A stretch of DNA of 64,000 nt from Thalassovita sp. (lineage in GTDB: Bacteria > Pseudomonadota > Alphaproteobacteria > Rhodobacterales > Rhodobacteraceae). Positions 42,444 to 51,430 of this stretch are shown here, in pieces (within the stretch, counting starts at the first letter, position 1; each line of letters begins with the position of its first letter). Location of the stretch: contig JARGPB010000001.1 of the NCBI GenBank assembly GCA_029212905.1, positions 124,001 to 188,000 of the forward strand, given 5' to 3'. The notes beneath the pieces are model-generated. The model did not search any database. It was not told the DNA's origin and was given only the letters and a program-made list of their open reading frames with translations. Made by a program: the position numbers and the translations under genes.

Positions 42444-43010
42444 TCAGACCTGCATGATTTCGGCTTGCTTGTTTTCAAGCGCCTTGTCGATCAGTGCGAT
42501 ATGTTTGTCCGTCAGATCCTGTACCTCGGATTCCCAGAATTTCTGGTCGTCTTCGGACATGCCATTGGCCTTGGCTTTCTTGATCTGATCCATCCCGTCG
42601 CGACGCACATTCCGGGTGGAAACACGGGCGCGCTCGGCATAGTCGCCCGCGACTTTGGTCAGTTCGCGGCGGCGTTCTTCGTTCAGTTCGGGGATGGGCA
42701 ACATGATGATCGTGCCGTTCAACTGCGGATTGATCCCCAGACCCGAGTTGCGGATCGCCTTTTCGACGACCCCCACCATGGATTTGTCCCAGACATTGAT
42801 CGTGACCATACGTGGCTCAGGAACGTTGACGGTACCGACTTGGTTGATCGGGGACATTTGACCGTAGGATTCAACCTGAATCGGGTCCAGCATCGACGCC
42901 GAAGCCCGCCCGGTACGCAGCGAGGCAAACTCGTTGCGCAGGGCCTTCATTGCCCCATCCATCCGGCGGGACAGATCATCCGTGTCAATCATGAAATCTT
43001 CGTCAGACAT
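42444..43010 (-). CDS. frr: Ribosome recycling factor
   Basis: 188 residues, soluble. With EF-G it splits post-termination ribosomes. Two-domain protein: the long helical bundle contains SLRTGRASASMLDPIQVESYG near 32-52 and RDGMDQIKKAKANGMSEDDQ near 137, and the beta/alpha domain contains VPEPRMVTINVWDKSMV near 75. Contiguous with pyrH, as in most proteobacteria. Confidence 0.95.
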   Translation of the reverse strand: MSDEDFMIDTDDLSRRMDGAMKALRNEFASLRTGRASASMLDPIQVESYGQMSPINQVGTVNVPEPRMVTINVWDKSMVGVVEKAIRNSGLGINPQLNGTIIMLPIPELNEERRRELTKVAGDYAERARVSTRNVRRDGMDQIKKAKANGMSEDDQKFWESEVQDLTDKHIALIDKALENKQAEIMQV

Positions 43011-43070
43011 ATGCTTGCTCTTCCTTTTTGCCCGCTGCCCGGGCCTTTCTTGGCTGCGTTCAGGATACCC

Positions 43071-43820
43071 TTATCCGGACACAGTTGTATAGGTGCCTTC
43101 CCCGGCCAGAATACCCCGGAACCCGCCCGGCTCGTCCAGCGAGAACACGATGATCGGCAGGTTGTTGTCCCGCGCCAGGGCGATGGCACTGGCGTCCATC
43201 ACGCCCAGATGTTGCGCCAGGACCTCGTCATAGGTGACGACATCAAACCGCTTGGCATCCGCGTGTTTGACCGGGTCCTTGTCGTAGACCCCATCCACCT
43301 TGGTGCCCTTGAAGATCGCCTGACAGGCCATTTCGTTGGCACGCAGGGTCGCGGCGGTGTCGGTGGTGAAATAAGGGTTGCCGGTGCCGGCGGCGAAAAT
43401 GCACACGCGCTTCTTTTCCAGGTGGCGCACGGCGCGGCGGCGGATATACGGCTCACAGACCTGATCCATCGGAATGGCGCTGATCACGCGCGTGAATACG
43501 CCCAGCTCTTCTAGTGCAGACTGCATCGCCAGCGCGTTCATCACTGTCGCCAACATGCCCATATAGTCCGCCGTGGTGCGCTCCATCCCCTGAGCGCTGC
43601 CTTGCAGGCCGCGGAAAATGTTACCGCCGCCGATGACCATGCAGATCTCAACGCCCAGATCATGGACGGTTTTAACTTCGCGGGCGATGCGTTCGACGGT
43701 GGGCGGGTGCAGGCCGAATCCCTGGGGGCCCATCAGTGCCTCCCCCGAGATTTTCAGCATCACACGCTTGAATTTTGTGCCAGAGGCTTGCTCGGTGGGG
43801 GTTTGGGCGACGTCGGCCAT
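43071..43820 (-). CDS. pyrH: UMP kinase
   Basis: 249 residues, amino-acid-kinase fold, phosphorylates UMP to UDP. Landmarks: FKRVMLKISGEALMG near 19-33, MVIGGGNIFRG near 61 for the nucleotide, DYMGMLATVMNAL near 85, and FAAGTGNPYFTTDTAA near 143. First gene of this minus-strand cluster; rpsB-tsf, which often precede pyrH, are not here. Divergent from miaA across 153 bases. Confidence 0.95.
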   Translation of the reverse strand: MADVAQTPTEQASGTKFKRVMLKISGEALMGPQGFGLHPPTVERIAREVKTVHDLGVEICMVIGGGNIFRGLQGSAQGMERTTADYMGMLATVMNALAMQSALEELGVFTRVISAIPMDQVCEPYIRRRAVRHLEKKRVCIFAAGTGNPYFTTDTAATLRANEMACQAIFKGTKVDGVYDKDPVKHADAKRFDVVTYDEVLAQHLGVMDASAIALARDNNLPIIVFSLDEPGGFRGILAGEGTYTTVSG

Positions 43821-43973
43821 TGGGTGCTCCGTTTCGACAGCTGTTATTTCCGGCGCAAAATGTCGGAAAACGCCGTCAGGTTCAATCTCAGAGTCCCCTT
43901 ATATCCGAATTCCCCACCAAGGACTTGCCCAGCCCCCCTTATCAACGGCCCCAAAACACAGTATCGCAGCGCC

Positions 43974-44858
43974 ATGCTGACACTTTCTGACATCGCCCCT
44001 GACCTGCCCGTACTGATCGCGGGGCCGACAGCCTCGGGGAAATCCGCCTTGGCAATGCAGATCGCCGAAACCCAAGGCGGTGTGATCATCAATGCAGATG
44101 CGATTCAGGTGTATGCCAATTGGCGTATTCTAACCGCCCGCCCCTCGATCGAGGACGAGGCCACCCTGCCCCATCGCCTGTATGGCCATGTCGATGGGAA
44201 TGCGGACTATTCCGTCGGACATTGGCTGCGCGACCTGACGCCGTTGCTGTCCGGTCCGAACCGCCCGATTATTGTTGGCGGCACGGGGCTGTATTTCACA
44301 GCACTGACTCAGGGTCTGGCCGAGATCCCTGAAACCCCGCCCGAAATCCGTGCCCTGGCCGATGCCCGGATCGCCAAGGATGGTCACGAGCCGCTCTTGG
44401 CCGAACTGGACCCCGATACCCGCAACCGTATCGACATCCTGAATCCGATGCGTGTCCAGCGCGCCTGGGAAGTCCAGCAAACCACCGGTCGCGGGCTGGC
44501 CGCATGGCAGGACGACACGCCCCCGCCCCTGTTGCCGCTGGATCAGGTCACGCCGATCCTGTTTGATGTGGATAAGGACTGGCTGAACGCACGCATTGCC
44601 CGCCGCTTTGATCAGATGCTTGAACTGGGCGCCTTGGACGAGGCCCGCGCGAACTTGCCGACATGGGATCCCGCCCGATTGTCCGCCAAAGCGATCGGCG
44701 CCCGTGAACTGATTGCACATCTACGCAAAGAGATATCCCTTGATGATGCCCGCGAAGCCGCAACCATCGCCACCCGCCAATTCGCCAAACGGCAACGCAC
44801 CTGGTTCCGCTCAAAAATGAAAACCTGGGCACGCTACAGCCCGGACACAGGCAAATAA
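43974..44858 (+). CDS. miaA: tRNA dimethylallyltransferase
   Basis: 294 residues from MLTLSDIAPDLPVLIAG; the in-frame sequence further upstream overlaps the pyrH promoter region and is not coding. Adds the isopentenyl group to A37 of tRNAs reading U-starting codons, using DMAPP from the Dxr pathway. P-loop IAGPTASGKSALAM near 15, NADAIQVYANWRILTARPS near 39-57, GGTGLYFTALTQG near 100 and the tRNA-contacting end ATIATRQFAKRQRTWFRS near 265. Confidence 0.94.
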   Translation: MLTLSDIAPDLPVLIAGPTASGKSALAMQIAETQGGVIINADAIQVYANWRILTARPSIEDEATLPHRLYGHVDGNADYSVGHWLRDLTPLLSGPNRPIIVGGTGLYFTALTQGLAEIPETPPEIRALADARIAKDGHEPLLAELDPDTRNRIDILNPMRVQRAWEVQQTTGRGLAAWQDDTPPPLLPLDQVTPILFDVDKDWLNARIARRFDQMLELGALDEARANLPTWDPARLSAKAIGARELIAHLRKEISLDDAREAATIATRQFAKRQRTWFRSKMKTWARYSPDTGK

Positions 44859-44936
44859 CGCTTTACATTTTCGGACCTTCTGCTGCAAATTCACAAGAAG
44901 ACCACCCCAACAAGTATCTAAAATGCAGCATTTCTA

Positions 44937-45809
44937 GTGTCGCCTGACCCAGTTCCTCTTAGCGAGATCCGCATCAGTTCTATCGCGCAGCTCACCCGCG
45001 AAGGAGGCTGGAGACTGACCGAATTGCATGACCGCACGCATGATCTGTTGTTGTGGGTTACCAATGGTCAGGGTCTGGCGATTATTCAAGGTGTTCGGCG
45101 CGGTGTCGGGGCACATAACGCGCTGTATATTCCCGCTGGAACCCTGTTTTCGATTGATTTGGGACGCACTGGATTTGGCATAGCGGTGCGCATCCCCCAC
45201 GACCCAGCGCTTACGCTGCATGATGCGTCGATGCTGCTGCGCATCCGCGAGGTTCATGCCCAATCCGAGCTGACCGGCCTGCTGGACGCGTTGCAACGGG
45301 AACTCGATCACGACGCCCCCTTTGTGGACGAGGCCGCACGCGCCCATGTATCGCTGATCTCAATCTGGATGCGTCGTCAGGCGCTGGAAATCCATGGACC
45401 GAACGAACCCAAAATTCCTGCGGGCCAACGCCTGGTCGAGGCGTTTTGCTCGCTTGTGACGCAAGAGTTCCGTGCGGGCAAAACCATGGCGGAATTCGCT
45501 GCAATGCTGGGCGTAACGCCGACTCATCTGTCCCGCGCCTGTCGCGACAAAACCGGCATGACAGCCGCCGACATCCTGACACGCCGCACTCTGTACGAGG
45601 CGCGCGTGCTGATCGAAATGTCACAAACTCCGCTCAAGCAGATCAGCGACACACTGGGCTTTGGCAGCCCTGCGTATTTTTCGCGGTTTGTGCTGCAACA
45701 TACTGGCCTCAGCCCGTCCGAGCTGCGCCGTCGTGCCAGTGCAGAACCTAAGCCGGAAAAACCGCCCCTCCGAACCGGGATCATGACACAGCGACCACGG
45801 CGTTACTGA
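44937..45809 (+). CDS. AraC-family transcriptional regulator
   Basis: 290 residues from GTG (MSPDPVPLSEIRIS). The N-terminal half looks like a cupin-type AraC sensor (LLWVTNGQGLAII, HNALYIPAGTLFSIDLG). The C-terminal AraC/XylS domain has two helix-turn-helix units: MAEFAAMLGVTPTHLSRACR near 184 and LKQISDTLGFGSPAYFSRFV near 235, ending in the family's TGLSPSELRRR. It ends seven bases inside the di-heme peroxidase gene on the other strand. Ligand unknown. Confidence 0.88.
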   Translation: MSPDPVPLSEIRISSIAQLTREGGWRLTELHDRTHDLLLWVTNGQGLAIIQGVRRGVGAHNALYIPAGTLFSIDLGRTGFGIAVRIPHDPALTLHDASMLLRIREVHAQSELTGLLDALQRELDHDAPFVDEAARAHVSLISIWMRRQALEIHGPNEPKIPAGQRLVEAFCSLVTQEFRAGKTMAEFAAMLGVTPTHLSRACRDKTGMTAADILTRRTLYEARVLIEMSQTPLKQISDTLGFGSPAYFSRFVLQHTGLSPSELRRRASAEPKPEKPPLRTGIMTQRPRRY

Positions 45810-46972
45810 TCTTGCTTGGCGGCATCCAGTTCTGCCAACAACGGCTCATAGCGCGCATCCGTCAGGGTTCGTAAAAACGCCACCAGCGCGTCGACACGAT
45901 CATCCTTGAGCGCCGGACCCGTTTCCAGTTCGGTAATCGAGATGTTGTCGGGCACCTCGGGCGCCCCCCACTCTAGGCCAGTTTCAGGGTTGATCTGCCG
46001 GTTGTCCGCGCGTGAATTATACTTGTTGTAGAATAGGATAACCGTGCGCAAATCCTGAAAAACACCGTTGTGCATATATGGGCCTGTCACGGCGACGTTG
46101 CGCAACGTCGGCACCTTGAACTTCCCATCCCGAGACGGATCATCCAGCGCGCCGCCCAGGCCCCTGTCCCCGATCCGTCGGCCCAAAACATCCTGAAGCG
46201 CAGGGTTTTCCGGCACACCGATATTGTGGAACTCATAGGTGCTAAAGGTTTCTTGTGCGGCGGTTGGGCTGGTCCGCAACTGGTGGCACAAATTGCAATT
46301 GGTGAACTGTTCCGAAAAAAACAGCACACGCCCCAGGTCTTCCTGTCGGGTCAGCTCGACCTCGCCGCGCAAGAACCTGTCATATTTGGACGAGAACGGC
46401 GCAAATACTTCCGTCTTCTCAAAGGCAGCTATGGCATCCGTCATCGCAGCATAGCCTTTGGAGGGATCCTCTAGAACATCAGTTCCATATAGCGCTGCAA
46501 AGGATTGAATATACTTGGGGTTTTCCTGCAATCGCGCCACTACGCTGGCCTGATCTGGCATCCCCATCTCAACCGGGTTTAACGGCGGCCCCCCGGCCTG
46601 ATCGGCCAGCGTCGCCGCGCGCCCATCCAGGAACTGACCGCCAACCCACAACTCGCCCGAGGTTTGATGAAATGCGGGGGAAAACGCCGCATAGCTGGCT
46701 GTTGGCGCGTTTCGATCGCCCAAAGAGCTACCATCATCACCGATCGAGGTGGGCATTCCCAGGCGCGTTCCTCTTGGGTCGGAGAACCCGGTTTCGGGGT
46801 CGTGGCACGTTGCACAGGCCTGGGTTCGGTCGCGCGATAGATTGACGTCAAAAAACAGCGCTTCGCCCAAGGCCTCGCGGGTTAAAAACACCTGTTCCCC
46901 GGCGACCAATCCGATTCCAGCGACAAGCGCCATGCTGGTGCAAACAGTTACTATCGTCCATGACCGTGCCAT
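45803..46972 (-). CDS. Di-heme cytochrome c peroxidase (MauG/CcpA family)
   Basis: 389 residues with a signal-anchor (MARSWTIVTVCTSMALVAGI), exported to the periplasm. Two c-type heme sites: CATCH near 53 and CNLCH near 228. LFFDVNLSRDRTQACATCHD and DGKFKVPTLRNVAVTGPYMHNG near 290 are typical of bacterial cytochrome c peroxidases, which reduce hydrogen peroxide with electrons from cytochrome c. MauG-type oxidases look alike, so the exact reaction is open. Its convergent overlap with the AraC gene is seven bases. Confidence 0.9.
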   Translation of the reverse strand: MARSWTIVTVCTSMALVAGIGLVAGEQVFLTREALGEALFFDVNLSRDRTQACATCHDPETGFSDPRGTRLGMPTSIGDDGSSLGDRNAPTASYAAFSPAFHQTSGELWVGGQFLDGRAATLADQAGGPPLNPVEMGMPDQASVVARLQENPKYIQSFAALYGTDVLEDPSKGYAAMTDAIAAFEKTEVFAPFSSKYDRFLRGEVELTRQEDLGRVLFFSEQFTNCNLCHQLRTSPTAAQETFSTYEFHNIGVPENPALQDVLGRRIGDRGLGGALDDPSRDGKFKVPTLRNVAVTGPYMHNGVFQDLRTVILFYNKYNSRADNRQINPETGLEWGAPEVPDNISITELETGPALKDDRVDALVAFLRTLTDARYEPLLAELDAAKQDQ

Positions 46973-47066
46973 GCTGTTCCCCTGCCAAACCCAGCGCGCC
47001 CTCTCACTGAAATGGCTTTAGCGCAGCTCGGCACATAATGTCGAGTATTTTTATAAGGTATAGAGA

Positions 47067-47651
47067 TCAGCTGCCCCAGATGACCGCGACGTAATTCTTG
47101 GTCTCTGCATAAGGAGGCACGCCGCCGTATTTCCGAACGGCCTCGGGCCCGGCATTATACGCCGCCAAAGCCAGCCGCCAGGACCCAAAGGCCCTGAATT
47201 GCTGCGCCAGATACCGCGCACCGCCATCCAGGTTCTGATAGGGATCATTTGGATCAACACCCAAAACCTTGGCCGTCGCAGGCATCAACTGAGCAAGCCC
47301 CAAGGCACCCTTGTGAGATTTGGCGTTCTTGTTGAACCGGCTTTCCTGATGCACCAACCGCAAGAACAGCTCTTCGGGGACGCCATTTCGCTGGGCTGCG
47401 GACCGCGCCATATCGACCAGAGGCCCGCGATAATTGCCTTCGTACCGCTTGGGCCCCCATTTGGTGGGGGTATTCACGCTGGGCGGCTGCAGCCTGACGC
47501 TGTCCTTATACTGCTGCGAGGCGCGGCTATCCAAAACCTTGGTTTGGGATTTGAACAGGCGCGTGCGGGATTTGGACGACAGCACATCGGCCTGGGCCAC
47601 ACCGGCGACAGCAATGGCCAGAGCACTCATGACCAGCAGCACTTTGCGCAT
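47067..47651 (-). CDS. Lytic transglycosylase (SLT domain)
   Basis: 194 residues from MRKVLLVMSALAIAVAGVAQA, a signal peptide; a longer frame upstream has no signal. The C-terminal domain is the goose-lysozyme-like SLT fold: catalytic Glu in LVHQESRFNKNAKSHKGALG near 100, LAQLMPATAKVLGVDPNDPY, and GGARYLAQQFRAFGSWRLAL followed by AYNAGPEAVRKYGGVPPY. Cleaves peptidoglycan in the periplasm. The linker after the signal is basic and low in complexity. Confidence 0.9.
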   Translation of the reverse strand: MRKVLLVMSALAIAVAGVAQADVLSSKSRTRLFKSQTKVLDSRASQQYKDSVRLQPPSVNTPTKWGPKRYEGNYRGPLVDMARSAAQRNGVPEELFLRLVHQESRFNKNAKSHKGALGLAQLMPATAKVLGVDPNDPYQNLDGGARYLAQQFRAFGSWRLALAAYNAGPEAVRKYGGVPPYAETKNYVAVIWGS

Positions 47652-47882
47652 TTCAACCCCCACACAGTTCCATTTGCGGCGCATGTTATCCAAAAGCCGA
47701 AGGATTGCCAGCCTTGGACTGTGCATCGGCGACGGTTTGCCAACGTGCCGATATAGGTAAGACTTTGGCGCGTCGCCGAACGTAGGCAGGGCATTTCAAG
47801 GCGCAAAGCGGGTGTTTGAAAACTTTACCTTTGCCTGCGCCCATGGTGTAAGCAGAATCAAACGAGTCAACGGGAGAGACAC

Positions 47883-48386
47883 ATGGCCGGATCGGTGAAC
47901 AAGGTAATTCTGGTGGGCAACCTGGGCCGCGACCCCGAAGTCCGGAGCTTCCAGAATGGCGGGAAAGTATGCAACCTGCGCATTGCCACTTCGGAAAACT
48001 GGAAAGACCGCAACACCGGCGAACGCCGCGAACGGACCGAGTGGCACTCGGTCGCGATCTTCCAAGAGGGTTTGGTTCGCGTCGCCGAACAATACCTGCG
48101 CAAAGGTTCAAAGGTCTATATCGAAGGCCAGCTACAGACGCGTAAATGGCAAGACCAATCTGGTCAGGATCGCTACTCGACCGAGGTCGTCCTGCAAGGT
48201 TTTGGCGGCACTTTGGTGATGCTGGATGGCCGCGGCGAAGGCGGTGGCCAGGGCGGCGGTGGCTATGGTGGCGGCCAAGGCGGCGGATATGATTCTGGCC
48301 CGTCTTATGATAACCAAGGCGGCGGATCGGCACGGGGGCAAAGCAACCCGCCGCGCAGCGATCTGGACGACGAAATCCCGTTCTGA
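47883..48386 (+). CDS. ssb: Single-stranded DNA-binding protein
   Basis: 167 residues, start after GGGAGAG. OB fold over residues 1-110 (VNKVILVGNLGRDPEVRSF, NLRIATSENWKD, EWHSVAIF, YIEGQLQTRKW), then a Gly/Gln/Tyr-rich linker (GGGQGGGGYGGGQ) and the acidic tip DDEIPF that recruits partner proteins. Followed by a strong terminator. No SOS box was seen upstream. Confidence 0.96.
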   Translation: MAGSVNKVILVGNLGRDPEVRSFQNGGKVCNLRIATSENWKDRNTGERRERTEWHSVAIFQEGLVRVAEQYLRKGSKVYIEGQLQTRKWQDQSGQDRYSTEVVLQGFGGTLVMLDGRGEGGGQGGGGYGGGQGGGYDSGPSYDNQGGGSARGQSNPPRSDLDDEIPF

Positions 48387-48408
48387 TCCATCCAGACCTC
48401 TGAGTTGC

Positions 48409-48436
48409 AAAGCCGCCCCATTCGGGCGGCTTTTTC
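48409..48436 (+). terminator. Terminator after ssb
   Basis: AAAGCCGCCC-CATTC-GGGCGGCTTT, ten perfect pairs followed by T-rich sequence. Confidence 0.9.
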
Positions 48437-48440
48437 GTGC

Positions 48441-48581
48441 TCAGCGCAAACATGCCTCGATCCCCCATAGGATGATCGCAACGGGCAACGATAGCGCGCT
48501 GGCAATCACCCCCAAAGCCCATAAGGTCACGCGCGGCGGCGGGGCAGCAATACCAAACACCCGAATTTCTTTCTGTCTCAT
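48441..48581 (-). CDS. 46-residue small membrane ORF downstream of ssb
   Basis: 47 codons from ATG to TGA on the strand opposite ssb, encoding MRQKEIRVFGIAAPPPRVTL, then a hydrophobic helix (WALGVIASALSLPVAIILWG) and a short IEACLR tail. A single transmembrane segment with a positive N-terminus would be inserted in the inner membrane. No strong ribosome site is seen. It shares the ssb terminator region convergently and is divergent from the GNAT-like gene. I do not recognise a family. Confidence 0.4.
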   Translation of the reverse strand: MRQKEIRVFGIAAPPPRVTLWALGVIASALSLPVAIILWGIEACLR

Positions 48582-48628
48582 GCCGGATATTAACCACGGT
48601 TTAGGTTTTCATAGCGTTAACTTGGGAC

Positions 48629-49459
48629 ATGAACCCCGCCCCGTTGCAGCAATCCATCCAGTACGCGACCGCCCTTTCGGACATGGGCGCAACTGTGAAT
48701 TGGTGCTCGGATGTCCTGACGATCCGCCGTCGGCTTCCGGGGCTCGGCCACGTGACCTATGTTCCGCGCGGAAATAAATGCGACTTGACCGGAGTCGCCA
48801 TCGTCAACGCCCCAAACCCAAGCTGCGACCACGATCATCATGCCGCCGGACATATTCCTTTGATGACGCAGCAGACTTTGGCCGTTCTGGATCTGCGACC
48901 AGACGATCCCGCACGTATGGCCGCGCAACACGGCAAATGGCGCAACCGCCTGCGTCGGGGGCAGAAGGCGGCGCTGACCGTTTCATTTGGACGCTTCCAT
49001 CCCGCCCGGCACAGCTGGCTGCTGGTGCACGAAACCCTGCAAAGATCGACGCAGCGCTATAACGCCCTGCCCCACAGCTTTGTCAGCGCCTATCCAGCCA
49101 AGGATACGCTGCTGGTCCAGGCCCTACATCAGCGTCAGCCTGTCGCCGCGATGCTGTTCTTGTTGCACGCCCCTGCCGCCACCTATCATATCGGGTGGGT
49201 CAATGCCGAGGGACGGCGCCTGAATGCGCATCCGCGCATTTTATGGAAGGCAGGTCAAATCCTGCGCGCACGGGGATATACACAGATCGACCTTGGCGCC
49301 CTGGACACCCAAAACGCCCCGGGTCTGGCCCGGTTCAAGCTGGGCAGCGGTGCCAAACCGCATCAGTTGGGCCATACATGGCTGCATCTGCCAGCCGTTT
49401 CGCCGCTTCTCAGGACGTTCCGGCGCAGGGGTGGCTTTCCCTCTGGCCTTTTGAGCTAA
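48629..49459 (+). CDS. FemAB/GNAT-like acyltransferase
   Basis: 276 residues. The C-terminal half looks like a GNAT/FemAB-type aminoacyl or acyl transferase: LVQALHQRQPVAAMLFLLHA near 157, ATYHIGWVNAEGRRLNAHPR near 178 and ILRARGYTQIDLGALDTQNA near 206, followed by KLGSGAKPHQLGHTWL. Related proteins in Rhodobacterales are annotated as acetyltransferases of the BioF2/FemAB group. Substrate unknown. Ends 39 bases before typA, with which it may be cotranscribed. Confidence 0.7.
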   Translation: MNPAPLQQSIQYATALSDMGATVNWCSDVLTIRRRLPGLGHVTYVPRGNKCDLTGVAIVNAPNPSCDHDHHAAGHIPLMTQQTLAVLDLRPDDPARMAAQHGKWRNRLRRGQKAALTVSFGRFHPARHSWLLVHETLQRSTQRYNALPHSFVSAYPAKDTLLVQALHQRQPVAAMLFLLHAPAATYHIGWVNAEGRRLNAHPRILWKAGQILRARGYTQIDLGALDTQNAPGLARFKLGSGAKPHQLGHTWLHLPAVSPLLRTFRRRGGFPSGLLS

Positions 49460-49498
49460 GGCAGTATACGCGGACCCCGAACAAGCTAGGGAACGCTC

Positions 49499-51316
49499 AT
49501 GGATCTGCGCAACATCGCCATCATTGCCCACGTTGACCACGGCAAAACGACCCTCGTGGACGAGCTGCTGAAACAATCGGGCGCCTTCCGCGAAAACCAG
49601 GCCGTCGCCGAACGGGCCATGGATTCGAACGATCTGGAACGCGAACGCGGGATCACCATCTTCGCAAAGCCGACCAGCGTTGAATGGAAAACCACTCGTA
49701 TCAACATCGTGGACACACCCGGCCACGCCGATTTCGGCGGCGAAGTCGAACGTATCCTGTCGATGGTTGACGGTGTTGTGCTGCTGGTGGACGCCGCCGA
49801 AGGCCCGATGCCGCAAACGAAATTTGTGACCTCCAAGGCGCTCGCGCTGGGGCTGCGTCCGATCGTCGTGCTGAACAAGGTCGACAAACCCGATGCCGAA
49901 CCTGATCGCGCGCTGGACGAGTGCTTTGACCTGTTCGCCAGCCTGGGCGCTGACGAAGACCAGCTGGATTTCCCGCATATGTATGCCTCGGGCCGGAATG
50001 GCTGGGCCGATGCAGAGCTGGACGGCCCCCGCAAGGACCTGCACGCCCTGTTCGAACTGATCGTGAACCACGTGCCCAAACCGGCGCAGATCGCGCACCA
50101 GAACGAAGACTTCCGCATGCTGGCCACAACGCTGGGCAGCGATCCCTTCATGGGCCGCACCCTGACCGGCCGCGTGGAATCGGGTACCGCCAAGGTCGGC
50201 GCAACCGTGCAGGCCATCAGCCGCGTCGGTCAAAAGATCGAACAGTTTCGCGTGACCAAGCTTCAGGCCTTCCGCGGTCTGGGGATGCAGGAAATCGAAG
50301 AGGCCGCAGCCGGTGACATTGTCACCATCGCTGGCATGTCCAAGGCCACAGTGGCTGACACGATCTGTGCGCTGGCCGTAGACACACCATTGGATGCTCA
50401 GCCGATCGACCCGCCCACCATCACCGTGACTTTTGGCATCAACGACAGCCCACTGGCGGGCCGCGATGGCAAAAAGGTCCAGTCGCGCGTTATCCGTGAT
50501 CGCCTGATGAAAGAGGCCGAATCCAACGTTGCGATCAAGATCGCTGACACCCCCGGCGGCGAGGCCTTCGAGGTATCCGGCCGCGGCGAACTGCAAATGG
50601 GCGTTTTGATCGAAAACATGCGCCGCGAAGGGTTCGAACTCAGCATCTCGCGTCCGCAGGTGATCATCAAAGAGGTCGATGGCGTTCGCGTGGAACCGAT
50701 CGAAGAAGCCACCATCGACGTGGATGACGAATACTCGGGTGCCGTGATCGAAAAACTGACTGGCGCTCGCAAAGGCGAACTGGTCGAAATGAAACCCGCC
50801 GGAGCAGGCAAAACGCGGATCATCGCACATGTGCCGTCGCGCGGTTTGATCGGGTATCACGGGGAATTCCTGACCGACACCCGCGGTACCGGCGTACTGA
50901 ACCGCGTGTTCCACGGCTGGGCCCCGCACAAGGGCGCCATCCAGGGACGTCGCGCTGGTGTTCTGATCTCGATGGAAAACGGCACCGCTGTTGCCTATGC
51001 GCTGTGGAACCTCGAAGATCGCGGCAAGTTCTTTATCGGTGCGCAGGCGCCCGTCTACACAGGTATGATCATCGGCGAACACAGCCGTGAGAATGACCTT
51101 GAGGTGAACCCGCTGAAGGGTAAGAAGCTGACCAACGTCCGTGCCTCGGGCACCGACGAAGCAGTCCGCCTGACCACGCCAATCACCCTGTCGCTGGAAG
51201 AGGCCATCGCCTATATCAACGACGACGAATTGGTCGAGGTCACGCCCAACGCGATCCGGCTGCGCAAACGCTATCTGGATCCGCACGAGCGCAAGCGGAT
51301 GTCCAAACAAGGCTAA
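49499..51316 (+). CDS. typA: Translational GTPase TypA/BipA
   Basis: 605 residues, the full family length. G domain with P-loop AHVDHGKTTLVDELL near 11, DTPGHADFGGEVER near 71 and NKVDKPDAEP near 125; then EF-G-like domain II, domain III (GRGELQMGVLIENMRREGFE near 361) and the TypA C-terminal domain (LIGYHGEFLTDTRGTGVLNR near 448). Ribosome-associated GTPase needed for assembly and stress growth. Terminates at 51321-51346. Confidence 0.95.
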   Translation: MDLRNIAIIAHVDHGKTTLVDELLKQSGAFRENQAVAERAMDSNDLERERGITIFAKPTSVEWKTTRINIVDTPGHADFGGEVERILSMVDGVVLLVDAAEGPMPQTKFVTSKALALGLRPIVVLNKVDKPDAEPDRALDECFDLFASLGADEDQLDFPHMYASGRNGWADAELDGPRKDLHALFELIVNHVPKPAQIAHQNEDFRMLATTLGSDPFMGRTLTGRVESGTAKVGATVQAISRVGQKIEQFRVTKLQAFRGLGMQEIEEAAAGDIVTIAGMSKATVADTICALAVDTPLDAQPIDPPTITVTFGINDSPLAGRDGKKVQSRVIRDRLMKEAESNVAIKIADTPGGEAFEVSGRGELQMGVLIENMRREGFELSISRPQVIIKEVDGVRVEPIEEATIDVDDEYSGAVIEKLTGARKGELVEMKPAGAGKTRIIAHVPSRGLIGYHGEFLTDTRGTGVLNRVFHGWAPHKGAIQGRRAGVLISMENGTAVAYALWNLEDRGKFFIGAQAPVYTGMIIGEHSRENDLEVNPLKGKKLTNVRASGTDEAVRLTTPITLSLEEAIAYINDDELVEVTPNAIRLRKRYLDPHERKRMSKQG

Positions 51317-51320
51317 CAGC

Positions 51321-51346
51321 AAAGGCCGTCCTTCGGGGCGGCCTTT
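51321..51346 (+). terminator. Terminator after typA
   Basis: AAAGGCCGTCC-TTC-GGGGCGGCCTTTT, stem of ten or so pairs with a G-U, followed by T's. Confidence 0.8.
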
Positions 51347-51430
51347 TCACATCCTCTGCGCGCCTGCGCGCAGAACGTGGGTTTGGAAAATCGGGTCCAG
51401 CCGCCTATTGTTGGGCAAACGGAGGACCTC

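Noticed and set aside
49241..51322. 693-codon frame antisense to typA
   Set aside because: Shadow of the conserved GTPase gene; His/Gln-rich translation without domains.
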